Positions 45,687 through 55,608 of a stretch of 64,000 nucleotides of DNA are shown in pieces (position 1 is the first letter of the stretch; every line of letters begins with the position of its first letter). The notes under the pieces are model-generated. The model was not told the DNA's origin. It searched no databases and saw only the letters and a list, made by a program, of their open reading frames with translations. Source of the stretch: Brevibacterium spongiae (GTDB taxonomy: Bacteria > Actinomycetota > Actinomycetes > Actinomycetales > Brevibacteriaceae); the NCBI RefSeq assembly GCF_026168515.1, contig NZ_CP093443.1, positions 2,480,001 to 2,544,000 on the forward strand. Reading direction: 5' to 3'. The position numbers and the translations under genes were made by a program.

Positions 45687-48600
45687 GACTCAGAACCTCC
45701 AGTCTCTTGAGAAGAGAGCTTCTCCCGTTCGGCGAGGCGCTCTTCGAACTCGGCGTATGCGGTGCGCATATCTGCTTCACGATCGAACGTCGCAAACGGC
45801 GGCGCATAGGTATAAGTGAACCCTTGCGCATTGGTAGCGGAGAGCTCATCATCGGTTGCCGCATTACCGAGTTTCTGCCACGTCTTGACCACTTCAGCGG
45901 GAACCAAACGGCCGTTCTGGTCGTAGTGGTCCCGTTGCGTGTCGTACTTATAGAGGACGGGGAATTGGGTCCGATAGATCGAGCAAAGTTCATCGGCGGT
46001 CACATCGAACATCAGCGCAACAAGCGCATCGATCTCTACCTGTGCTTGGCGCCGGTCAGCAGTCAGGCGCAACGGAGATCTTTCCGTCCAATCGGAGTCG
46101 AGCACTTCCATCGATACTGATTCTGGGAAGCCGTATCCGCCAGTCCACGACTCACCGTTCGCTTTGACTTCAGTACACGAGTTCCAAAGGTCAGCGTAGG
46201 CGTCGGTCAAAGAGTTGAGAAGGAGAACTCGAGCAACTACGGACGGCGCCAATACGTGTTCGGCTCCAATTGCAGGGAGACGCTCAACAGTCGATGGAAC
46301 AATGTTATTTTTCGGCGAGGTTCTCACAACGAAATCTACCAATAATGATGAAAGAGAACCCGCATGGAGCAAAAGACTGCATGCATTCAACTCAGGTAGA
46401 CCGAACGAACGGACACCCTCAATATGTCCAGCTCGCGGCGGAATTATTGCTGGAATAAGCGTCCGCTCGCCGTTGTTAGCGGCCATCTTCCGCCATGCGA
46501 CTCTGTAATAGTCACGAGCCTGAACTCGTTCGCCGCTGGAGAGTACCCAATGCGTGTAAAGTTGATCATAATTGCCATCGCGAATCGGTTTGTAACCTGT
46601 CACAGGAGTCGAATTACCGGGAAGCTGTTCAAGATCCACTGCCGACCAATCCATTTGATTTTTCAGGGTTGAATTAGGGAATTTAAAGAACGGGTTCATT
46701 CCATAGATGTGGGGGCCCTGAAGAATTGAGTCTCCCCAATCTTCTGCTCTCCCCCACCCTAGTTTAAACCGTCCGTTCTTCCGGTCAATAGACTCGTCCC
46801 ATCCTCTGCTAAACTGCGGAGAAAGGCCACGAAGCGAATCTCGTTCGGCAATCTTTTCAAGCACTCTTGCAGTCGCTCCGTTTATCGCATACACCATTTT
46901 TACGTCATCAATTGACCGGGCGTCATCTATGCCGAATATTTCGCCCCATGTCCTCAGAACTCTTCGGTCTACGCGAAGAATACGTCCAGCGTGCGGCTTA
47001 AGCTCCCATTCGCCGTACTCGTTCTTCAGCCCAGGCTCCGGACCATCTCCATTATGGACTAAAGATCCCTCGACAGTCATTGGGTGGTATAGCGAAGCCG
47101 CTGTCAAGAAATCAACTTCGTCCTTCCTGTTCCCATAGATGTGAACTCCATAAATTATGTGTCCAGAAATGTCAAAGAGAACGATCTCGTTCACGAACTG
47201 CCAATGCCGCAGCAAGTGAAAATAAGCCTCTCTTCGTAACGGCCCCGCCTTGTCATCGGTGAAATGCGATTCTGGATGGATTAGCCCCGAAATTCCGTTC
47301 GGGCTTGCGTGTTGCCACACCTGTTCCATAAACGATCGATAGAGATCTGGTTGAGTTCCGGCAACGAGTGGATAGGTTGTCAGGTCCGCGGTGAAAGCTG
47401 CTGTGCAGACAACGTCGGTCGCCCCGTCGAGAACCAGCTTCGCAACCCCAGGGAGAGCGATCGTGGTTGACCGTCTTTCCTTTTTCTTCTCTTCAGTCGG
47501 CCTGTGCGCCAGCTGCCACCATGGATCTCCCTCGGCCAGCAACGCCTCGACGTCTCCTCTGGGACGTACCCATGGCGGATTTCCCAGCTGGAGGTCGAAG
47601 CCTCCTCGTTCGAACACCGTGGCGAAGGTGAGGTCCCAATGGAAGAAGCCTTGCTGGTCAGCAATCGCCTCAGTAACACGAAGCCACGGGTGGTGTTCGA
47701 ACACCATCTCGACAGTACTCGCTGCACCAGAAAGAACTCGCTGGTTATCTTCGAACTCATTGAGCTCTGCCCAATTGTCCACGTCAAACATTGACGCCTG
47801 ACCCGATTCGCGAGCAGTCTTCGCGGACTTCGACTCGTTGGTTGGTCTGCCTAGCAGCTGTTCGCAGGCATCAATCCACTCTTCCACGCTCGGCGGTGCA
47901 ATCTCAGTTTCGGTCAGCGGCCAGAACCACATCGCACACCAAGCGTCCATAACTCGGTGCAAGCGCTGATATGCTCCATTCGGATCAGCGAGTTTTGACT
48001 CAATCTCAGATCGCGTCACCGTCGTTCCTGTCGCACCTTCTTCGAAGCCCCATACACCGATCGTACGACGTGATTCGGCTTCAGCAATCGACAGCCGCTT
48101 GACCGCAACCTCCCACAGCACGTCAGCCTGTTTCGACAATCCTATGAGTCGACCGATCTGGCCATTCGTCTTCGTGTCACTGAGCTTTGTCCGCACGGAC
48201 TTTCGCCAGTCTTTTAGATTTGCGACAGCTTCGGGCGCTAAGTTCTTTCCTTCTTTGGAGTCAGCTGCTGCGCCCCATCCTTCGGCGGGTAAGAGGAATT
48301 GAAAGATGCTCTGTGGATCGCGTGAATCGGCATTCACCTTTTCGGGCGCGGCCTTCAGCCACGTCTTGTCCTTGACCGAACTCCGGGAGTAGACAGCTCT
48401 GCGAGCACCGATCAAAGAGTTGCCGCGCCTGAGCCTCAACCCGAACCATGGAGCGGAAAGCCCAGTCACCATCGTGTCGAGCCACAGCGAAATTTCAGCG
48501 AGTTCGACCGCGGTCGAGTTGAGGTCGACTCCGTAGACGTTATGCAGAGCAATGTAAGCCTTGGTTTTCTGTAGTTCCTGCTGAAACTGTGCCGGATCGA

Positions 48601-50450
48601 TTCGATGGCCAGCTTCCTCTTGCTTGCGGCGCAAATATTCGGCAGCGAGTTGGTTCACGGCTTCCAACGCGAATGCCCCCCGACCCCAGAGCAGGCTCAC
48701 ATACGGTTAGATCGAGGATTTCATCCGCGGACATTTCATCGGTGAACAACTCTGCGAGAGCTTGCGACACCGTGAAGCGAGTGAGGACTTCGGGGGTGTA
48801 ATAGGACGCAGATTGTTGCCGATCCCGCCCCGAGAGCCGGAAGACGAATCTGCCTCTGCGATGCACACGCGGTTTCTGTTCGCCAGTCAACTCGTCAGGA
48901 TCGCGAACGAAATCATCGGCATCGATATGCTCAGCCCTCGTGGTTGGAACTACCCAGCTACCTTTGCTCGAGTCACCCTTCGGTGCCACTTCAAAGAGGT
49001 CCGTTTCGGCGAAGAAGCCCGTGTAGGACATCAGTCCCTCGTAGACGCGTCCGAGTTGGTTGATGCCAAGTTCGGCATAGGAGATAAAGCCTCGGTCCTT
49101 CTTCGCCGTCTCCTTACTAAGGAGCAGCTTCTGCAACACCTGCTGGAGGGCAGCATTGCCCAATCCGACTTCGTCGATATGTGCAGTTGCCTGCGGAGAG
49201 AACAGATCAGCTTCGAGGGGATGGAATTCAAGCCCCTCGCTCATGGACGATTCATTGTCAGGGTGGGCTGCCTCGGCGACTCGTAGATCATTGTGCCCGG
49301 ACTGAATCTGTGCGAACACGACTGCCAACGACTGGTAGAGGTGCGTCCCGTCGCCCCGAGTGGGTATATCGACGAGCGCGAGATCGCGCAAGCGGTCGAT
49401 GCCGTAACCAGATTCGTACTCCGTAGCGCCGGTCGGCACAATCTCGAGTTCCGGCGATGCCTCGGCGAAGAGCAGAAACAGGATTCGATAGAGAAAGCGC
49501 AGCGATTGTTTCGCGAGCGGTTGAGCTTCGCCCGCCGGCAACGGATCCATTCCTGCCTTCCGGCGCCGCATGACAACTTCATTGGCGATCAACTCGATCG
49601 AATCCCGCACGGCTTCACGAAGATCCTCCGAGACCTTCTCTGTGTGTTTGACGGAGTCTTCGAGAACCGTTGTGAACCATGTAGTGCCGTCAGCGGTGGG
49701 GGCAAGTGCTTTTGCGCTGGTGCAAGCCAGAAACTGGTCGACTGCTCCCCCGCGTTTGGTGTCGTTGCGTTCAAACAACAGTCCAAGATCGATAGCCAAG
49801 TATCGACCCTCCTGCCAGCGTTCCGCGGCGGTGAGCAACATGAACGATCCTGCAAGAACGAGAGCGAACTGTGGCGGAGTGTCCTCAACGAAACGAGCAG
49901 AAAGATACCGAGCCACGGATTCCGTCTGCTCGGTCCGATCGGTACTGCCGGGCACGTGTTCGACGACCGGTCTCAACAGTGTCGCGGAGTTCTTATCAAG
50001 TAGATCTCCGATATCAGTGACCGGTTTGGCTAGGACGATCAGCAACGGGGATGAGTCTTCAGCCGTCGCAGTTCCGCGCACCTCAAGGTAGGCTGACTCA
50101 TCGCCGTCAGCATTGCGTCCGACGGCGATGTCGTAGCCATTGGAATAGCCGAGGAAGTCGAGCAGCTGCTGGTCGAACCCGGCTACAGCGTCACGTTCGT
50201 CGGAAGTGAGTACTGAGTTTTCGCCGATTCCTTCGATGATCGCGACAAGGCGCTTCTGAAGTTGCTGCCTGGCGCTGCCCCATGAGTTCAGGGGTGTAGT
50301 CAGATCACGACCTTCGGCCTCGGCGTCGGAGGCTTCCTGTTCCCATTCCTTGCGCAGGCCGAGTGCTTTGGCTTTGAAGGATTCCTTCGAACCGTCGGAG
50401 GAGAAGTAGTCGTCACTGACGAAATCCTGGACCACTGAGAGTTCATCCAT
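45683..50450 (-). pseudogene. PglX/DrmMI-like N6-adenine DNA methylase, frameshifted
   Basis: Two frames, 48700-50450 region and 45683 onward, read as one 1588-aa protein once one base is removed. The N-terminal about 540 residues are helical. YYTPEVLTRF leads to SAM motif I, CEPALGSGAF, and LQLGNPPWVRP (about residue 957) is the N6-adenine catalytic motif. The break is exactly in motif I: the minus strand has TCGGGGGGCATT, six G, where five would give GSGAFALE. No other lesion is seen. This may be a sequencing error, a fixed mutation, or a slipping tract. ATG at 50450 has GAGGAGA upstream and follows the SNF2 stop by one base. Such methylases mark self DNA in BREX and DISARM. Confidence 0.82.
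48676..48681 (-). other. G6 homopolymer at the methylase frameshift
   Basis: Six G on the coding (minus) strand at the SAM-binding motif. Five would keep the frame; the present run ends the upstream frame about 47 codons later. Confidence 0.8.
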
Positions 50451-50451
50451 G

Positions 50452-53400
50452 TCAGTTCTCCTCTGCATTCTCGTTGAACATTTCGCACACAGGTGTGTCT
50501 GTCGGGACTGCTACCAGCAAGGGCCGCAGCAGACTTCGATTTGGCTGCATTGATCTGATGAGTTCGTCTTCTTCGCTGACGGCCCTCAACCGGTGCTTCA
50601 CGGTCGCGCCTTGAACGAGATCGAGTGCGCCCTGTTTCCACTTTTCATTACGATCGAACCATTCATGGACTCGGCGTTCGATCCGGGCCTTGCCGGAGCC
50701 GATGACTTCTTCAATGCTCTCGGCAACTGCGTCGATCGCGGCTGGCACCAACGGCTGGAAGTTTTCGGTCTTGATAACCCCTGGGTTGTGGGTCAGCGAT
50801 CTCAACCCGAGGTCAGCAACGACTGCTTCAGCGTCCGCGAATTCGCCGGTCAGTCCGAAGTCCGGATTGCCTCCGGGAAAGACAACTGTCCGGAAGATGC
50901 TCGAGACAACTTGCCCGCGGAGGTTCGTCAGACCTGCATGAACAACGACAGTCGGCGCTTCGACCTCGGCGCGGATGACGTAGATCCCACCGCGTTCAGG
51001 AACACGAGACAACGCTCGATCAGCTACCCATTCGAGGACCGGGTGTAATGGTCCGAGGTAATGGGCTTCCGGCCAGAGCGAAGCATTCTTCGAGTCAAGT
51101 GAGTTCCGCGCGGCTTCGACCAGCGTACGCCCCACCAACTTGTTGGTTGCCAGTTTGAAGTTCGCTTTGACGTTGCGCTCTTTGAGATAGCTCTGTGGCA
51201 GACTCTCCAGACGCGACCACATGTCGCGGGGCGGCTCGAGCTCAGCGATCGCCTCTCGAGAGTGAAATTGCCAGCTCACTCCCCCGCCGCCATCGGCGGC
51301 AGGCTTTTGTTCCGGGTGGTTGCCATAGACCATCGCCAGGCCGTCCTCAAGGAACTCAACTGGCGAGGAGTAGAGAGACAATCCGGTAGCTGCGCGCGAT
51401 GTCGGTTGTGAATCGAGAGTCTCAGATTCTTGACCATTTGCTGCAACGGCGTTTCCAGACGATTCGGTGCTTGCAGGCTCGTCCGAGATACCGGTCATGA
51501 TCAGGTTGAGGAGTTCATCGGTCTGCGTTGCGGTGCTGACGTCGGCGACCACCTCGTCGAGATCTTGTCCCTTGGCGAGGGCAGCCTTGATGGCTTCCTC
51601 CTCCGCCTCGGCGGTGTATTTGCCCATGAGGGCGGCCGCGTCACCCAGTGCGGTATGCGCTTCGTTCTCTTTTTCGATGAGTTTCTTCAGCACGCGAATG
51701 TCGCCGGAAAAGCGCTCAGATTCCGGTTGCAGCACCAACGTCGTAATCTGCGGTCGCTCAGTCTGCCCATAGCGATCGATTCGGCCATTGCGCTGCTCGA
51801 TCCGAATGAGGGACCACGGAATGTCGAAGTGGATGAGCTCGTGACATTGAGAGTGGAGGTTCACACCTTCCGATGCCAGGTCGCCGGTGACGAGAACACG
51901 AATGGGCGAGCTCTTCTTCTTGAAGGACTCGACGACGTCCTGTTGTTCGACATCGGAGAGTCCGCCGTGAAGAATGGCGAGCTGATCGTCTTTGAGCTTG
52001 AGGTCTTGGGTGAGATGCCGTTGCAGAGCGTGCAAGGTAGCGACTCGCTCGGCGAAGATGACGACTCTGGTGTCATTCTTCGGCCCGATGCCGATCTCTT
52101 TCAGATAGTCCAGCAGGGCGCCGTACTTTCCTGTTTGTGGGCGCTTCTCGGTGCGGTTGCGCTCGACTGCGGTCATGCTATCGACGGCGTATTCGCGGAG
52201 CCGGTCGAGGTAGGTGCGTTCTCGAGCGACTGCGTCGGAAGGGTCCTGATTGCTCAGGACACGTAACCGGTTGTCGATAGTCTCGACGAGTGCTTCCGGG
52301 CTGGAGAGGAATGCTTTGGCCAGTGTCCAAGGGAAGAGGCTGGTTCTCCCGGAGTAGGGGCTCGACCCGATGGGATGCAGCCAGATCTGGTCGAGCTCCT
52401 CTGCCACTGCGTTCTCCTCGAGACTCGCATAAGCGACACGGGCCTGGGGCTCTTTGCGTTCGGCCCAATCCGCGCCAACCTCTTTCTTCACGTCTTCGGA
52501 ATAGCGGTGCCTGCGGACGATGAGATTCTTCACGGCATCCTCGTCGAGGGATCCGTCTGGGTTGACCGCAGTCGGTTCAAGGAGACGGATCAGTTCTGCG
52601 AAGGACTCTTTCTTGCCGTTGTGCGGGGTGGCACTGGCGAGGATCAGCGCATCGGTGTTCTTGGCCAAGGTATCGGCCAAGCGGTGGTTGAGCGAACTGG
52701 TGTTCGTCACGTTGTGTGATTCGTCGATGACGACGGCATCCCATTTGTGGCGACGTAGGTGCGACAGGTAACGATCGGACTTGAGCGTATCGATCGAGAT
52801 GATGGCGCGTTTGAAATAGGTGAAGGGGTTGCGAGTGGCCGGCAGCTTCTGCCGGATCCGCTGGATTCCCTGGGAATCGAGGCGGACGAAGGGAATGGCA
52901 AATTTCGTCCACATCTCGTGCTGCATCTGCTCCAGCACGTGCTTCGGGGTGACGATGAGGATGCGGTCGCCGCGACCCCGTTTGATGAGCTCGGCGAGGA
53001 TGAGACCGATCTCGATGGTCTTGCCCAACCCGACTGCGTCGGCGAGAAGAATGCGCGGTCGCAGATTCCTGGGGTCGAGGATCTTGCGCACCGGTGTCCG
53101 CTGGTAGTCCTTCGGATCGATGAGCATCCCATCGGCGACGGTGAGATTGGTGTCTTCAACCGCTGTCGCCGTCTTCATGAGTGTGGCTTCGAGCCAGAGT
53201 TTGGCATCCCTGTAGCCAGAACTCGGGTCATTGACGAGGGGAGCTTGCCTGGGGTCGATCGGGGTGACCGTATCGATCGAGTCGAAGAAGATCGCACTGG
53301 TGTCACGAACAAGTTCGGACAGCCCTTGGACTTCGATTCGCTGAACAGGTTTGCTGGGAACTCTCTCTTGGTGGTTCGCCCGTTCATAGACCGTCTGAAC

Positions 53401-53532
53401 TCCGGTGACCAGCCACTCCTCATCGCGGACTTCGACGACGGAGCCTGGGGCGAGGGTGGCTGTTCGCTGGTCATCGTCGACCACATCGGCATGACCAGTA
53501 TCGGTCGGAAGCACAGACTGTGAAGACTCCAT
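50452..53532 (-). CDS. SNF2-family helicase, DrmD-like
   Basis: 1026 aa. Motif I LLADAVGLGKT (162-172), motif II VIDESHN (DESH 270-273), ASATPHNGKK near 299, and C-terminal helicase motifs ILHGGLS, DLASEGVNLH and QRNGRIDRYGQ (580-590) define a SNF2-type ATPase. Unlike chromatin remodellers it has a long C-terminal extension (about residues 640-1026) without recognised motifs. This architecture and its place before an adenine methylase match DrmD of DISARM class 1. ATG at 53532 has GTGAGG about 8 nt upstream; it is the first gene of the operon. Confidence 0.87.
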   Translation of the reverse strand: MESSQSVLPTDTGHADVVDDDQRTATLAPGSVVEVRDEEWLVTGVQTVYERANHQERVPSKPVQRIEVQGLSELVRDTSAIFFDSIDTVTPIDPRQAPLVNDPSSGYRDAKLWLEATLMKTATAVEDTNLTVADGMLIDPKDYQRTPVRKILDPRNLRPRILLADAVGLGKTIEIGLILAELIKRGRGDRILIVTPKHVLEQMQHEMWTKFAIPFVRLDSQGIQRIRQKLPATRNPFTYFKRAIISIDTLKSDRYLSHLRRHKWDAVVIDESHNVTNTSSLNHRLADTLAKNTDALILASATPHNGKKESFAELIRLLEPTAVNPDGSLDEDAVKNLIVRRHRYSEDVKKEVGADWAERKEPQARVAYASLEENAVAEELDQIWLHPIGSSPYSGRTSLFPWTLAKAFLSSPEALVETIDNRLRVLSNQDPSDAVARERTYLDRLREYAVDSMTAVERNRTEKRPQTGKYGALLDYLKEIGIGPKNDTRVVIFAERVATLHALQRHLTQDLKLKDDQLAILHGGLSDVEQQDVVESFKKKSSPIRVLVTGDLASEGVNLHSQCHELIHFDIPWSLIRIEQRNGRIDRYGQTERPQITTLVLQPESERFSGDIRVLKKLIEKENEAHTALGDAAALMGKYTAEAEEEAIKAALAKGQDLDEVVADVSTATQTDELLNLIMTGISDEPASTESSGNAVAANGQESETLDSQPTSRAATGLSLYSSPVEFLEDGLAMVYGNHPEQKPAADGGGGVSWQFHSREAIAELEPPRDMWSRLESLPQSYLKERNVKANFKLATNKLVGRTLVEAARNSLDSKNASLWPEAHYLGPLHPVLEWVADRALSRVPERGGIYVIRAEVEAPTVVVHAGLTNLRGQVVSSIFRTVVFPGGNPDFGLTGEFADAEAVVADLGLRSLTHNPGVIKTENFQPLVPAAIDAVAESIEEVIGSGKARIERRVHEWFDRNEKWKQGALDLVQGATVKHRLRAVSEEDELIRSMQPNRSLLRPLLVAVPTDTPVCEMFNENAEEN

Positions 53533-54147
53533 TGCACAAACCTCACGGGAAGACGGCCACTACTCACGTCATGCTATCTCGGATCCGGGAGCTTCAGCGC
53601 CGAGCCTCAGACGTGTCCAACTGCCACAGACCTATTCATTCCGATTTCCCGCCTCGCGAGCAGTCCGATTCCAACCGCTCACCTCGCAGTTCAGCGGAAT
53701 GTTGACTCTGAACACCATCATTCGCCCGGGCCAGAAGGAGCATTTCCATTTTACGCGCGGGCCTCAACGGCTACCTACATCAGTGGATCAAGGCTAAACC
53801 CAAGCGACTCCGCATTTACGAGCCGACCAGACAATGCAAATCAGGGCATCCGTGTCGCACGCCCCGGAAACTCGACAGACCGCACCGAAAGCAAGGGTAA
53901 GGACCACACCACGTCCCTGGCAAGAGTGGCTGATACCCACAAACCGCTTAAACGCGACAGTGCACTAGCAGGTCGAGGCACTGACGATCCGAGCTCTGAG
54001 CCCTCCAAATTAAGATACCCAGAGGAAAACACCGAACCTAGTCAAGCAAAGTTACCCCGCTAGTTGCCTCACCAACATAACGAACTTAGACACAATCCAC
54101 ACTCATGTGTAGTACCGATTCCTACACTTCAGTGTAATGTTAGGCGC
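53533..54147. other. divergent intergenic region, no gene
   Basis: About 615 bp between the DrmD-like operon and the PIN-protein gene. No convincing frame is seen on either strand. Two GATACCCA strings (near 53930 and 54015) and the palindrome next to the PIN gene are the only structure noted. Both operon promoters must lie here. Confidence 0.6.
54123..54136. promoter_or_regulatory. palindrome at the PIN-gene start
   Basis: TACACT-TC-AGTGTA is a perfect 6-bp inverted repeat 11 nt before the ATG. TGTAAT or TACACT within it could be a -10, so a bound regulator would block the promoter. The match is short and could be chance. Confidence 0.35.
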
Positions 54148-55608
54148 ATGGAGAACAGAACCTCTCAAACTCCGCTGAATATATACAGCGACTTCTTTGA
54201 GTACCGCGATCGCGACCTCATCGACCCCGACGATCCAGTCAATCGAACGATCTACGTGATCGACACAAACGTACTCCTCAACCTATTCAAATACTCACGA
54301 TCAACTGCGCGACAAGTCATTGAGGTACTCCACCACATGCGCAATGCGCTCTTCCTCCCACATCAAGTCCTCGAGGAATTTTGGCCTTTGCTAGCGGAGG
54401 TGCGCAAAGGCTCCCACCACCTCGAAGCAAAGGGCAAAGTTGACACTTCAATGGCCAATGCGCGCAGAGAAGTCGAAAAATGGTTTAAGAGGACCGGACT
54501 AGAAGCCATCGAGGAATCGTCGCAGGAAACTGGATTAAAGCTTACTTCAGGCTCCGATACCCAGGCGGGCCTGTCGCTTGAAGCGGTCGTTGCCAGCGTT
54601 GAAAATTTGCTAGACGAGATGGAGGCTGCGTCGTCCCGCATAGGCGAGATCATCGATAGTGTCTCCGAAGAAGCGCAAGAGAATGAAATACTCGACAGTA
54701 TCGAGAAGATTTTCGAGGGGCGAGTTGGGCGGGCACCAGATGAAACCGAGCACAAGCGGTTGCTCACCGAGTTCGCCGACCGAATTGACAAGGGACTTCC
54801 GCCTGGAAATAGAGACGTCGAAATTCGTAAAGGCGAGACAGACAAAGCCAGCGGAGATTTTTTCATCTGGCGACAGGGACTAAACGAAGCGAAGCACCGG
54901 TCTGAGGAACTCGGCCAGTCAGTTGACCTGACCCTAATCACAAATGACCTCAAAGACGATTGGACTAGATCTACAAAACCAGACCCTCTACCGCGACGAG
55001 AGCTGGTTCGAGAGTTCGCGAACGCAACAGGGGGCGGAGTCTTCCGAATAAAATCTTTCAGGCACCTCATTGAAGTCGCGACTTCACATTTCGGTGCGCA
55101 GTCCCTCGACGCTGCTGGAATGGCACAAATCGAAGCGGTAGAAGATGACAATCGAGGCTGGACAACCGACGCAGCCTTCAACTATCTCGCTTACCTTTAC
55201 GACCGGCCAAGATACCATGATCAGTTAAAAGTACTACTTGCTGCTTACGGCGCCGCGAAGAATGGCATGGACCCCATCACCTTTTCCGAAGCTCGCGAAC
55301 TGACCGGCAGAGAAAACCTGGCACAATTTTCTTCGCCTTTCCGCACTATTCTCAATAATTTTGAAGACGATACTGTCGATGAAGCCATGATTTGGAGTAG
55401 ATACCCTGATAATGGAGAGGGAGTCTATTGCTTTAACGGCAACCCCCTAGACGCCTTAGAAAAAGTATTACATGAAGACAAAGACTTCGCAAATATAGCA
55501 AGATCGGGATTTCAGGACCTATGCAGACTCCGAAATGTAGCCACAAGAGATTTCGACTCTTCAGACGCTTCCTACCGAACAAGAGCAGAAGTCAATCCAG
55601 CCCAATGA
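54148..55608 (+). CDS. PIN-domain (PIN_8-like) nuclease protein
   Basis: 486 aa from ATG 54148. After a short leader, TIYVIDTNVLLNLF (Asp39) and LEEFWPLL (Glu75-76) are the first acidic residues of a PIN nuclease; a long helical insertion with acidic coiled coil follows (about 90-260), then SGDFFIWRQGL and LTLITNDLKDDW carry the distal Asp residues. This split layout fits the PIN_8 family. The C-terminal 180 residues are unassigned. No ribosome site precedes ATG, so a leaderless mRNA is possible. Its stop overlaps the next start by 4 nt (ATGA). GC is lower than the backbone. Likely an RNA- or DNA-cleaving effector; function is inference. Confidence 0.8.
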   Translation: MENRTSQTPLNIYSDFFEYRDRDLIDPDDPVNRTIYVIDTNVLLNLFKYSRSTARQVIEVLHHMRNALFLPHQVLEEFWPLLAEVRKGSHHLEAKGKVDTSMANARREVEKWFKRTGLEAIEESSQETGLKLTSGSDTQAGLSLEAVVASVENLLDEMEAASSRIGEIIDSVSEEAQENEILDSIEKIFEGRVGRAPDETEHKRLLTEFADRIDKGLPPGNRDVEIRKGETDKASGDFFIWRQGLNEAKHRSEELGQSVDLTLITNDLKDDWTRSTKPDPLPRRELVREFANATGGGVFRIKSFRHLIEVATSHFGAQSLDAAGMAQIEAVEDDNRGWTTDAAFNYLAYLYDRPRYHDQLKVLLAAYGAAKNGMDPITFSEARELTGRENLAQFSSPFRTILNNFEDDTVDEAMIWSRYPDNGEGVYCFNGNPLDALEKVLHEDKDFANIARSGFQDLCRLRNVATRDFDSSDASYRTRAEVNPAQ

